Counted from the stretch's first letter, positions 43,901 to 51,401 are shown. The stretch is 51,498 nucleotides of DNA from an uncultured Collinsella sp. (GCA_900542965.1 UQPY01000006.1:1-51498); one strand, 5' to 3'. Numbers and translations: made by a program. The notes: generated from the letters alone by a model not told the origin.

Positions 43901-44304
43901 GGATCGGGGGTGGAGACATCGATATTCGTACCGATACCGATAGACGTGGGAACATAAATTCCCTTCTCCACGGTGGCCGTCGCTCTCGCTGAAGCCGCAT
44001 TCGCACTCTGAGCCTGCTCAGCACTATTTGAAGAGCCAGCCTCGCCGCCATTGGTCTCGTCGCTATTCTGGTTTTCGGCATCCTCGCTGGTGTTATCTAC
44101 AGCAGCGGACTCACTTGAGGAACCCCCCCCCATCACAGTTTCCTCGGTAGAATCTGTCTGGGCGTCGTTGGCAATGGCCTGCGAGATCGGAGGCATGACG
44201 AGCGACAGTACCAGGCTCAAAACGGAGGCTCCGCACAAAACGCCTGCCAGTACACGGCGCGTCGCTTTATTACTCTGCTTAAATTTGTCCGAATTCGCTT
44301 TCAT
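40990..44304 (-). CDS. Large pilus tip adhesin with SpaA and Spy0128-like domains, LPLSG-anchored
   Basis: The 1,104-residue product is the first gene of the pilus operon. It has a signal peptide (about 1-48), an acidic, serine-rich linker (about 50-105), a long adhesin region (about 110-700) and then stalk domains: a SpaA-type domain (SWTKVGEGDTKHTPLAGSEW), a second with the E-box GTYTLVETQAPFGYE, and a Spy0128-like isopeptide pilin domain (IPVTKSV to YTYTVKEVAPTT). The end has LPLSG, a hydrophobic helix and a basic tail. GGAGGAG lies six bases before the ATG at 44304. A run of nine G at 44123-44131 encodes glycines near residue 58, so slippage would shut the gene off. The order tip, minor, shaft is typical for such operons. 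Confidence 0.85.
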   Translation of the reverse strand: MKANSDKFKQSNKATRRVLAGVLCGASVLSLVLSLVMPPISQAIANDAQTDSTEETVMGGGSSSESAAVDNTSEDAENQNSDETNGGEAGSSNSAEQAQSANAASARATATVEKGIYVPTSIGIGTNIDVSTPDPGVATYVGRDMYIGGKPSDTSNLDAKNAPTGSYAAEAEGLTLVRGKLAMNPVKESWPYQSIGAGFRFGTVGFGSQFRPVAGSTVLAVAGIKSAITKMSVGYSGDSPETTTVGAWKKGAWVGRQKSSEGATPSGFAYTAQIAGPITYWRDNNERQSVVTTQGNWYEGKNSQESNLFNQTVDLTNVNNNDYSSYNGEDGYLSKLSKQLNSFANTGTLEVGFASNHNNYVINKYDKTDCNYGLVFDESYKTIYSDCADTSLNGKKFKNSERLITFKGDNTSMQQVFTIDASQLSNTYNNEYYRGVDFAFEGIPKGASVVVNVTGPSNIEFHNGWRFWWNGTEISRGYETQYSGKELGEAYATASQSIMWNFVDTQSLTIRGGIAGENRADWGYGGTATGAKWTDDDPAAAMIGSILVPNGSFDDHVTTNGRVYVGVDFSMNSPKVAAAFGEGNSASVIDMDQERHNFPWSGSYTPDGSAVAWSKVDAANGNTSLPGSSWAIYGSVENAVAGKDAIVTVTDGGANDYASGDGKLQFNYLNQKANIGNSNDTNYFTYYIKEETAPAGYQKSDTIYYATMNNTGEKPNYVQGYVDENGKNVPFENNPTGAIPNTKIITGTVSWTKVGEGDTKHTPLAGSEWKLTKTNDADGAAVNQSWTVRDQVSDQSTSSDTTWVDTDTAPGKFKLEGLLPGTYTLVETQAPFGYELNKNTYKFTVDSTNGSITWKENEQLSIDSGTTYISDKCSATSVKIPVTKSVRNTDWPKDADDNYVPFEFSVVATGDYAAKAPMPEAPKISVAPKAGETDAAKLNNITATFGAMTFNKSHLSTEAGTNKDYAKTYTYTVKEVAPTTGAIDKLRYSKAEYQVAVTVKAVMNETTGKYTGLTTSTTVTQMKDDMGNTLGKNGQGVAVQTSAGADPTIIPVSTFTNTYSTSLPLSGMSGVTLTYLAGAAVLCAAAAWMHIRRKANAKGGERRE
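44123..44131 (-). repeat. Nine-G tract in the 5' part of the tip adhesin gene
   Basis: On the coding strand AT is followed by nine G, spanning the codons ATG GGG GGG GGT. It lies about 57 codons after the start, inside the low-complexity linker, where insertion or loss of one base would give an early stop without affecting folded domains. Confidence 0.85.
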
Positions 44305-44393
44305 CGATGTCTCCTCCACAAGAGACCGCGATCTCGCTCTTTCCCTATCAAACGTATCTGCGCAATCTGTAATTGCACACGCTTATTGTACAT

Positions 44394-44423
44394 ATTGTAA
44401 CGATTGTTTGAACATCTAAGCAA
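44394..44423 (-). promoter_or_regulatory. Promoter candidate of the pilus operon
   Basis: On the minus strand TTGCTT (44418-44423) is followed after 18 bases by TACAAT (44394-44399); a second TACAAT lies ten bases further on. The untranslated leader would be about 80 bases. The area is strongly AT-rich compared with the rest of the window. Confidence 0.4.
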
Positions 44424-44764
44424 AAATACCGATAGTTTTGTAGCGAATTCTCAATTCTCTTGACATTTGCTCGGATTTACCTTCGTTTATTCGCTATTTA
44501 GTTTTTATTTCTGCTGTTAATTTAGTTGCCTATCATTTTTTAATAGCATTTTATTTATTTGCACAACATTTTGCTCAAGAGTAAACATCCTGTGAACGGT
44601 TGAAAATCGACCGTGAGCGGTAGGTCATCAACCGAGAGGAATAGACTACCAAATTGGTGGGAATATCTTTAACCCATCGGTAGTTAGAAGCGAGATGTTC
44701 ATACAACCAAATTTGAATTTGCGCGCAGTTTTTAGGCATCAATTCGCCCAAATCGCCTGAGGCT
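44424..44764. other. AT-rich region upstream of the pilus operon
   Basis: About 340 bases with a base composition unlike the surrounding genes and no supported gene. It holds a nested hairpin at 44597-44634 (CGGTTGA and TCAACCG outside, GACC and GGTC inside) and a palindrome ACCAAATTGGT at 44648-44658. Regulators of the pilus operon may bind here. Confidence 0.5.
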
Positions 44765-44797
44765 ACCGCAAAGGGGCCTGCTCCCTTTTGCGGTGGT
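44765..44797. repeat. CACAAAGGTGCCTG element, copy b
   Basis: ACCGCAAAGGGGCCTG pairs with CCCTTTTGCGGT. It is the most divergent copy and lies 13 bases after the HAD gene, so it may double as its terminator. Confidence 0.5.
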
Positions 44798-44809
44798 TCT
44801 CCCCCAGCG

Positions 44810-45631
44810 CTACAGCAGATGCTCCTCGATAAAGATCGCGATGCCGTCTTTGTCGTTACTCGCGGTTACAAAGTCGGCGGCGGCCCGGGTGGCGTCGCTG
44901 CCGTTTGCCATGGCCACGCCCACGCCGGCGTCGGCCACCATGCAGGTGTCGTTGTCCGCATCGCCAAACACGCAGATGTCCTGGAGCTCCATGTCGTTGA
45001 GCTCCGCCACGCGTACAAGGCCGCGCGTCTTGGACACGCGCGGATCCATGAACTCGTAGAGCCGCTGCGTGGTCTGCAGGGCCGCTGCCTTAACGGTGCT
45101 ATCGGCAAACGTCGACGCCCGCTCAATCACCCGCGGCATTACCTCGGGCGCCATGGTAAACATCACCTTGGGCTGCGGCTCGCGCAAAAACTCGGCAAAA
45201 TCGACCACCTGGTAGGGAACGCCGTCGACGCGCGACAGGTGCTCGACGCACGCGTTGCTCTCGGGCACGTAGAACACGCCGTCTCGGGGGCAGACGGGCG
45301 TTGCCGGAAGGTCCGCCATGTGCTTGCAGATGCGCGCGATGGTCTCGCCCGGCAGCGGATAGCTCAGCTCGTTGATGTCGTGCGCGCGGTCGATGACCTC
45401 GGCGCCACCGCAGCCCACGAGCACGTCCACCAGGCCTTCGATGCCCCAGAGCTCGTACATGGCCTCGGTCGCATGGGCGTCGCGCCCGGTGCACAGGCCA
45501 AAGAGCACGCCGCGCTCGCGCAGGGCGCGGATCGCCGCCACGGTGCGCGGGGACACCGTGTGCTGGCTCGTGAGCAGCGTGCCGTCGATATCGCAGAACA
45601 CGGCTTTGATGTGGCTGAAGGTGGTGTCCAT
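44810..45631 (-). CDS. Cof-type HAD-superfamily phosphatase
   Basis: The 273-residue product is a HAD phosphatase of the Cof/YidA type (class IIB cap). Motif I is FCDIDGTLL with the nucleophile Asp14 and Asp16, motif II CTGRD near residue 46 and motif IV VFGDADNDTCMVADAGVGVAMANGS near 222-245, in pieces. Such enzymes act on small phosphorylated metabolites, for example sugar phosphates or flavin and pyridoxal intermediates; the substrate is not evident. The ATG at 45631 follows AAAGG by five bases; a longer frame to 45727 lacks a ribosome site. It is transcribed alone. Confidence 0.87.
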   Translation of the reverse strand: MDTTFSHIKAVFCDIDGTLLTSQHTVSPRTVAAIRALRERGVLFGLCTGRDAHATEAMYELWGIEGLVDVLVGCGGAEVIDRAHDINELSYPLPGETIARICKHMADLPATPVCPRDGVFYVPESNACVEHLSRVDGVPYQVVDFAEFLREPQPKVMFTMAPEVMPRVIERASTFADSTVKAAALQTTQRLYEFMDPRVSKTRGLVRVAELNDMELQDICVFGDADNDTCMVADAGVGVAMANGSDATRAAADFVTASNDKDGIAIFIEEHLL

Positions 45632-45720
45632 GGGGGCCTTTCTGGGTTGTGCGGCGGTGTGGGGTGTATTCGTGAACGGCGTACATGGTATACCAAGGCA
45701 CGGGCCGTTGGGACCCAATC

Positions 45721-45750
45721 GCCACAAAGGTGCCTGCCCCCCTTTGTGGC
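45721..45750. repeat. CACAAAGGTGCCTG element, copy c
   Basis: GCCACAAAGGTGCCTG with the inverted CCTTTGTGGC. It lies 38 bases before CATCACAACATTC palindrome B, as copy a lies next to palindrome A. Confidence 0.65.
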
Positions 45751-45788
45751 GGCCGAACCCGAAGGGTGGCCGGACCCGGGGCGCAAAG

Positions 45789-45845
45789 CATCACAACATT
45801 CGACGCTTTTCGTCAAAATCGCGATTTCCGCTGAATGTTGTGATG
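45789..45845. repeat. CATCACAACATTC palindrome, copy B
   Basis: Thirteen-base perfect arms, CATCACAACATTC and its complement, enclose 31 bases. It ends three bases before the stop codon of the minus-strand MFS gene. Confidence 0.75.
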
Positions 45846-45848
45846 GTT

Positions 45849-47135
45849 TTACTGTCTTGCAGAACGATCGAAATGCCGGCGGCCAAACAGCAGCAACGCC
45901 GCGGGAACCGCCGTCACGACCATGCCCGCACCAACGAGCGTCTGCTGCACGCCAAACGTCGCCGCCAGCCAGGGGGCAATCGCCAGCGGGGCTACGCCGG
46001 CGAACATGTTGCCAAAGCCCATGACCGAGTTCACGCGACCAAGCTGCTCGAGAGGAGCCGTCGTTTGCACGATAGTGTTGTGGAGCGGATTGACGACACC
46101 CCAGGCAACGCCCAGGGCAATCTGGCCGACAAGGGCTACGCCCACGTACGGTGTCCCCACATAGAGCAAACTTCCCAGGCCTACGGACATAAGCGCCACG
46201 AGCAGCGTCTTAAGGTTGACCAAGTGCGGCGGCAAACGGAGCGCAACAATGGCGCCCAGCACCGCGCCCACACCCGAGGCCGACGAGAGCCAGCCCATCC
46301 ACTCAACGCCGACGTGCAGGGCATCGCGGTAGAAGAACGACTCCAGCGGATCGAAAGCTCCATAGCCAAAGTTAGAAAGGAAAATAATGCAGAACAGCAG
46401 GGCGAGGACGCTGTTGGTAAAGACCGTCTTGATGCTGGTCGCAAAGGTGACGCGGGAAGATGTGTTGGGGTCGGGGCTTTGGCTGGCCTTGTCTGATGTG
46501 ATCTCACCGGTCGCGGGTTTGCCTTCGCGCGTGGTGGCAAAACCCGCCCGCGGCTTAAAGCTCCAGCCGGCAATGAGCGCCAATGCGGTAAAGAGCATCA
46601 TAAGCACGAACACCGCGCGCGACGACGCAGCCGCCGCGACAAAGCCGCCCAGCGTGGGGCCAACGATAATGCTCACGTTGGAGAACATGCTTATGGCGGA
46701 GTTGATGTCTTTGAGCTCGACGGGGTCGTCAGCGAGATACGCCGGATAGGATGTGGCGATGGGCTGGGCAAACCCCATCACGAAGCCCAGGAGCACCGCG
46801 CCGAGCAGGACGATGCCGGTCGCGCTGCCAAAAATGAGAATCGCCGCGCCGGTTGTCAGCGTGCCCACGATGCTCAGCAAGAAATGACGGCGCGGGCCCC
46901 AAGCGTCGAGCGCAGCGCCACCCGCAAAGGATCCCAAGATCACGAAAACGTTCATAAACAGAACGGCCAGCGATGTCGCCACGACCGAGGCATCGTCTGC
47001 ATAGGTGAGCGATCCGATGACGCCGATAAAGTAGCTGGTCTGAAAACCGGTGTAGATGAGAAAGCGCATCGCCACCAGGCGTTTGGCCTGTACGGACAGC
47101 GATGGTTGAGGCTTTAAGAAAAGAGAGGCGAGCAT
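45849..47135 (-). CDS. Major facilitator superfamily transporter
   Basis: The 428-residue product has about twelve hydrophobic segments in two six-helix halves joined by a polar loop (about 190-230). The loop after helix 2 has the MFS pattern in AALDAWGPRRHFLL. It is most like drug or metabolite exporters of the MFS_3/enterobactin-exporter kind, but the substrate is unknown. The ATG at 47135 has AAGGAG five bases upstream; an earlier in-frame methionine has no site. It is monocistronic, with dispersed palindromes on both sides. Confidence 0.82.
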   Translation of the reverse strand: MLASLFLKPQPSLSVQAKRLVAMRFLIYTGFQTSYFIGVIGSLTYADDASVVATSLAVLFMNVFVILGSFAGGAALDAWGPRRHFLLSIVGTLTTGAAILIFGSATGIVLLGAVLLGFVMGFAQPIATSYPAYLADDPVELKDINSAISMFSNVSIIVGPTLGGFVAAAASSRAVFVLMMLFTALALIAGWSFKPRAGFATTREGKPATGEITSDKASQSPDPNTSSRVTFATSIKTVFTNSVLALLFCIIFLSNFGYGAFDPLESFFYRDALHVGVEWMGWLSSASGVGAVLGAIVALRLPPHLVNLKTLLVALMSVGLGSLLYVGTPYVGVALVGQIALGVAWGVVNPLHNTIVQTTAPLEQLGRVNSVMGFGNMFAGVAPLAIAPWLAATFGVQQTLVGAGMVVTAVPAALLLFGRRHFDRSARQ

Positions 47136-47308
47136 GGAGACTCCTTGTTTCATACGAATGCGGACGGCGGGCATTCGCCACCGTCTGTCAAATCAATCTA
47201 TCCGCATGAAACATTAAGGACGCATCAAGCCCCTTCTCTCCGTTTTTCGCCCGTCATGAACTACTTGGTAGATTGTAAGACATGTCCCACACATCTACTA
47301 AAGCAAAA

Positions 47309-47345
47309 ACCACCACAAAGGTGCCTGGCCCCTTTGTGTTGGAAG
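47309..47345. repeat. CACAAAGGTGCCTG element, copy d
   Basis: ACCACCACAAAGGTGCCTG followed by CCCCTTTGTGTTGG. It lies in the 386-base gap between the MFS gene and the MoaC-MobB gene. A small hairpin (TGCCAAAATA and TATTTGGCA) follows at 47368-47396. Confidence 0.6.
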
Positions 47346-47422
47346 TGACGTTTGCCCATATAAAACCTGCCAAAATAAACCTGTTCCTATTTGGCATGTT
47401 ATGGCAACGCAGCGAGCCGGTT

Positions 47423-47508
47423 CCAAGTGCCCCAGGTCGCCCCGAAAGAGGAGCGACGCGTACTTTGGTACGCGAGCGACGGCTTGAGGGGCGAGATGGG
47501 GTGCTTGG
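47423..47508. repeat. 86-base nested hairpin after moaC-mobB
   Basis: Outer arms of 21 bases (CCAAGTGCCCCA and CGCCCC against GGGGCG and TGGGGTGCTTGG) pair nearly fully, and an inner stem GCGTAC-TTTG-GTACGC lies at the centre. It starts 14 bases after the MoaC-MobB stop on the minus strand but has no T run. It could end transcription by folding or be a repeat element. Confidence 0.55.
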
Positions 47509-47521
47509 GGCCGGCGCAGCG

Positions 47522-48823
47522 TCAAGCCTGAAGGTGATCTTGGATGAGGTCGCAGATGGCTCGGGCGTCGTTGATGTTGATGGCTCGGGTCGCAAAGCCG
47601 GCGTCGAAGGCCTGGCGTGCCAGGGCCTCGTTGCAGGCGAGGGCCAGCGTGTGACCGTCGACCAGGTCGAGCGAGCTCTTGCCGCGCAGACGGTCGACAC
47701 CGGATCGCGCGACGACGATGTTATCGAAGCCCTCGGTCTTGTAGCCCTCGATGATCACCACGTCGACATCGTTGTAGCGCGACAGCAGCTCGCGCGCGGG
47801 CATCTCGTCCTCCTCGCGCGTGTCGGCGTACTCCGCCCAGCGCGTGGCGCAGATGAGGCCCACGTGTTTGGATCCGGCCTGGTGATGGCGCCAGGTGTCC
47901 TTAGCGGGCACATCGATATCAAAGCCGTGATGCCCATGATGTTTGAGCGAGCCCACACGCAGGCCGCGGCGGGTGAGCTCGGCGATAACCTTCTCGACGA
48001 GCGTTGTCTTGCCCGAGTTTTGGTAGCCGATAAACGCGATCGCGGGGACGGCCGGTGTCGGAGCTGCGGGTGCGACGGCGACGGGTGCGCTTGCGGGCGC
48101 GGCACCGTCAGCGGCCACGGCCTCAACAGCAGCGGCCTGGCGTTCGGCACGATCCCACACGCCCGAGCGGCCACCCTCCTTGTGCAGCAGGCGCACGTCG
48201 ACGATCTCCATGCCGCGATCGACCGCCTTGCACATGTCATAGATCGTTAGGCACGCGGCACTCGCGCCGGTCAGGGCCTCCATCTCGATACCCGTCTTGC
48301 CCGTCACGCCGGCCGTAACCAGTACGTGAAAGCCAACCTGCCCGTCCGCGCGCGCCGGTGCCCAGCCCTCGGGCACGTCCTCGGCCGGCGTCCCCGCCGG
48401 AGCGATGGGCGCAATGTCGCACTTGCTCTTGGTAATGAGCAGCGGATGGCACATGGGAATAATATCGCTCGTGCGCTTGATGGCCATGATGCCCGCCACG
48501 CGCGCGCAAGCAAGCACGTCGCCCTTTTTGGCGCGGTCCTGCAGCACCATGGCCTGCGTCTCGGGGTGCATGAGGATGGTGCCCTCGGCGATGGCGATAC
48601 GATGCGTCTCGGCCTTGTCGGACACGTCGACCATGCGCACCTCGCCCTTGGCGTCCACGTGCGTCAGCTCGTCGCGACGGGCGTCGCGGGCGGGCTCGGT
48701 GGCAGCACTGGCAGTCGGCTGCACGGACGCGACGGCATCGCCGGCCGCAGCCGTGACTTTGTGGGCAGACATCGCGGCCCTGCGAGCGGCCTTGGTGGCA
48801 TCGGCGTACCTGCTCTTGGCCAT
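47522..48823 (-). CDS. MoaC-MobB fusion protein (molybdenum cofactor synthesis)
   Basis: The 433-residue product joins two Moco enzymes. Residues about 65-225 are MoaC, cyclic pyranopterin monophosphate synthase, with MVDVSDKAETHR, the MCHPLLIT motif and KTGIEMEALTGASAACLTIYDMCKA, in pieces. After an alanine-proline-rich linker (about 235-275) comes MobB, with a Walker A GYQNSGKTTLVEKV and the VVIIEGYK segment, a GTP-binding partner in making the guanine-dinucleotide form of the cofactor. An extra 60-residue basic and alanine-rich N-terminus precedes MoaC. GGAGG lies eight bases before the ATG at 48823. The gene follows moaA after four bases, in one operon. Confidence 0.92.
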   Translation of the reverse strand: MAKSRYADATKAARRAAMSAHKVTAAAGDAVASVQPTASAATEPARDARRDELTHVDAKGEVRMVDVSDKAETHRIAIAEGTILMHPETQAMVLQDRAKKGDVLACARVAGIMAIKRTSDIIPMCHPLLITKSKCDIAPIAPAGTPAEDVPEGWAPARADGQVGFHVLVTAGVTGKTGIEMEALTGASAACLTIYDMCKAVDRGMEIVDVRLLHKEGGRSGVWDRAERQAAAVEAVAADGAAPASAPVAVAPAAPTPAVPAIAFIGYQNSGKTTLVEKVIAELTRRGLRVGSLKHHGHHGFDIDVPAKDTWRHHQAGSKHVGLICATRWAEYADTREEDEMPARELLSRYNDVDVVIIEGYKTEGFDNIVVARSGVDRLRGKSSLDLVDGHTLALACNEALARQAFDAGFATRAININDARAICDLIQDHLQA

Positions 48824-48827
48824 ATGA

Positions 48828-49883
48828 TCATCCTCCGATTTGGGACATAAATCGTTGCGTGCCCTCAATTATCGCGTGTTCCTGCGGTTTGTGGGCCACG
48901 GCATCGCGCCAAATCGAAAGTACCTGCATATCATCACCACGGCGCAGCGCCTCACGCACCGAATACTCGGCATCGCTGAACAGGCACGGACGCACGTTGC
49001 CATCGGCCGTCAGGCGCAGACGATTGCAATTCGCACAAAAATGGTTGGACATGGCACTAATAAAGCCGACCGTTCCCGCCGCGCCCGGAAAGTGCCAATA
49101 GCGCGCAGGGCCCGCGCCGGCAGGAGCGTCGTTGATGTCGAGCGGCTCGAGCTCGCCCAGTCCCGCCGCGGCGGCCCCGGCATTGATGCGCACCCGCAGC
49201 TCGTCGCTCGGCACGGTATCGCTCGCATCCCACAGCTCGGGATTGAGCGCGGGCGCGTGAGGGTCTACGGCACAATGTGAGCTCGTGTGCTCGTCGCCAA
49301 TGGGCATGTATTCGATAAAGCGCAGGTGGATGGGGCGGTCGACGGTCAGCCGTGCAAGGGCCGCCACATCCTGGTTGAGTCGGCGCACCACAACGCAGTT
49401 GACCTTAACGGGTTCAAAGCCCCAAGCCAGCGCCGCGTCGATGCCAGCCATGGTCTGCTCGAGTCGACCCAGACGCGTGATCTTTCCAAAGAGCGTAGGG
49501 TCGAGCGTGTCGAGCGAGATGTTGACGCGGTTAAGCCCGGCATCTTTGAGCTGTGGTGCCAGCTTGGGCAGCAGAGCGCCGTTGGTGGTGAGCGAGATGT
49601 CCTCGATCTGCGGAATCGCGCGGATGTCGCGGATGAGCGGGATGATACGGCGGCTAACCAGCGGCTCGCCACCCGTCAGGCGCACGCGGCGAATGCCCTC
49701 CCCCGCCACCAGGCGCACAAAGCGGGCGATTTCCTCGGCGCTGAGCAGCTCGTCGTGTGCACGGGGCGCCACGCCATCGGCCGGCATGCAATAGATGCAG
49801 CGGAAATTGCACTTGTCGGTAACGGCAATGCGCAGGTAGTTGATATCGCGGCCAAAGCCGTCATGTTGCACGTGCCCGTCCAC
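48828..49883 (-). CDS. moaA: GTP 3',8-cyclase
   Basis: MoaA is the radical-SAM enzyme that starts molybdenum cofactor synthesis from GTP; MoaC then makes cyclic pyranopterin monophosphate. The 351-residue product has the CNFRCIYC cluster (CxxxCxxC), LTGGEPLV, the second iron-sulphur site in CANCNRLRLTADGNVRPCLF and the C-terminal double glycine. The start is taken as GTG at 49883, preceded by GAGGGAGGG; an in-frame extension to 49934 is unlikely to be translated. It begins the operon with the moaC-mobB fusion. Confidence 0.93.
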   Translation of the reverse strand: MDGHVQHDGFGRDINYLRIAVTDKCNFRCIYCMPADGVAPRAHDELLSAEEIARFVRLVAGEGIRRVRLTGGEPLVSRRIIPLIRDIRAIPQIEDISLTTNGALLPKLAPQLKDAGLNRVNISLDTLDPTLFGKITRLGRLEQTMAGIDAALAWGFEPVKVNCVVVRRLNQDVAALARLTVDRPIHLRFIEYMPIGDEHTSSHCAVDPHAPALNPELWDASDTVPSDELRVRINAGAAAAGLGELEPLDINDAPAGAGPARYWHFPGAAGTVGFISAMSNHFCANCNRLRLTADGNVRPCLFSDAEYSVREALRRGDDMQVLSIWRDAVAHKPQEHAIIEGTQRFMSQIGG

Positions 49884-50014
49884 GCAGCCCTCCCTCACGC
49901 GGCGTTTTATTCTTCGGAAAACATAATACCCCACGAGAGAATCATGCCGACACCCGTACGACAGGACAGGTCACTTCGAGCAAAACGGACTTTCCAAGCC
50001 CATCCTCAGCATAC

Positions 50015-50079
50015 AAACCATCACAACATTCGATGCTTTTCCCGTTTTTGGCAATAAACGTCGAATGCTGTGATGGTTT
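50015..50079. repeat. CATCACAACATTC palindrome, copy C
   Basis: Nineteen-base arms, AAACCATCACAACATTCGA and its complement, with one mismatch enclose 27 bases. It lies 38 bases before the end of the nuclease-like gene, whose other side carries copy D. Confidence 0.8.
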
Positions 50080-50117
50080 GCCTGCCCACGGCACCCCGCA
50101 GAAGGACCAAAGCGCCC

Positions 50118-51155
50118 CTAAAGGCCGCCGTCCCAGTGTCGAATCACAAATTCTCGCAGGTCGTTTTGACGTTTCTGGAACGCTTCGCTTCGGTCGCACT
50201 TAAGGCCCATAGCGAGCGCGATGGCGTTCATCGCCCGGTGCAATTGCAGCTGATGGGCAAACTGAGTCCCGGTGAGGACGATCATCCTAAAGCCCAGCGC
50301 GCTCAGCACGGTCATACGCTCCGCATCCGACGCGCTGCGCTGTTTATCAAGATGGTCCGAACCGTTGTATTCAATCCCCGTACCGCTCGCAGGCGCATAT
50401 ACGTCGATCTCGAAATACCCGGCCTTTGCGAGATACTTGAACTCGTTGGGAACATCGACCCGATGGTTGAGCTCAACCTTGGCGTATCCCAATCCTCCCT
50501 GAGAACGTTTTGCCACGACCATGATTGCGGTGGCCGTCTCCATGGGCGACCGCGCGCCATCGTGCACGCGCCTGAGCACGGCAGCCGCGCGTATAGCCCC
50601 CTGACGAGATCGGTTCTCATTGCAATAGGCAATCAAGTCGGCAACGGTATACCTCTGCCCCATCTCGATATAATCGCCTGTTGACAGATGATTCAAATGG
50701 TATCGGGCGCAGATTTCATACCCATATTCCAGCTGCTCGGGCTCACTCATCCACGAACCCGCCTGGACAAAGCACATGGCCTCATCAACCACTAGAAGGC
50801 CCTCTGCCACCTCGATATGATGGCCTGGAGGTACCGGCGCCCCAAACACGTGGCACCTAAATCCAGCCGGCGTCGAGCGCTCAAAATCGAAGTTGACGAG
50901 CGTGTCGATATGATCGAGCTCTTCTCGTGGAATACCAAGCGAAACCAGATAGTCAGTAACAATCCCGACAGCCGTTGAAGCCCTCAGCCCCTTGGCATCG
51001 AGTCCCAATTTGGGCAGGCTCGCGGTCGGCTCCGCCTCGTTAGCAAGCGAGTCCTCATCGTATAGGCTGCTTGCTCGCGAGAGCGGCTCGGACGGGCGCG
51101 CCACGTTGTGGTACAGCCAGGCAGTCTTATGGGACAGGACGATCGGCAGGTCCAT
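50118..51155 (-). CDS. Conserved protein with C-terminal DUF559/Vsr-like endonuclease domain
   Basis: The 345-residue product is not a named enzyme. The last 120 residues resemble the small PD-(D/E)XK fold of DUF559 and Vsr: YFEIDVYAPASGTGIEYNG near 265-283 has the acidic residues, and RMIVLTG near 305 the final strand. A central SPMETATAIMV segment (about 215) and the N-terminal IVLSHKTAWLYHN are features I recall from a family that is often multicopy in Coriobacteriia; that recollection needs a search. The catalytic lysine position is not clear. AGGG and GGAGGG precede the ATG at 51155. It is monocistronic and flanked by palindromes C and D. Confidence 0.65.
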   Translation of the reverse strand: MDLPIVLSHKTAWLYHNVARPSEPLSRASSLYDEDSLANEAEPTASLPKLGLDAKGLRASTAVGIVTDYLVSLGIPREELDHIDTLVNFDFERSTPAGFRCHVFGAPVPPGHHIEVAEGLLVVDEAMCFVQAGSWMSEPEQLEYGYEICARYHLNHLSTGDYIEMGQRYTVADLIAYCNENRSRQGAIRAAAVLRRVHDGARSPMETATAIMVVAKRSQGGLGYAKVELNHRVDVPNEFKYLAKAGYFEIDVYAPASGTGIEYNGSDHLDKQRSASDAERMTVLSALGFRMIVLTGTQFAHQLQLHRAMNAIALAMGLKCDRSEAFQKRQNDLREFVIRHWDGGL

Positions 51156-51256
51156 GAGCCCTCCAATGGAGTCGGATAACCAACCTTATTCCCCTGCCCA
51201 CGGGTCCGCACACCTTCGTGCGCAAGAAAGCGATTCCACCCGGTCGAGTGGCAGAA

Positions 51257-51321
51257 AAACCATCACAACATTCGATGCTTTTCCCGTTTTTGGCAAAAAA
51301 CGTCGAATGTTGTGATGGTTT
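51257..51321. repeat. CATCACAACATTC palindrome, copy D
   Basis: Perfect 19-base arms, AAACCATCACAACATTCGA and its complement, around 27 bases. The spacer is almost identical to that of copy C (TGCTTTTCCCGTTTTTGGCA), which sets these two apart from A and B. Confidence 0.8.
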
Positions 51322-51401
51322 GAGGCGAGGTGAGGAACACGGAGAGATCAAAGCATCGTGCTTGGAGCGTGACTATTTTCGCCCCACTGCCAACACAAAC
51401 C

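Noticed and set aside
47423..47508. Moco riboswitch
   Set aside because: It lies downstream of the Moco genes on their strand and lacks the conserved core of that class.
34059..51321. CRISPR array made of the repeated palindromes
   Set aside because: Copies are kilobases apart and not regularly spaced; there are no cas genes in the window.
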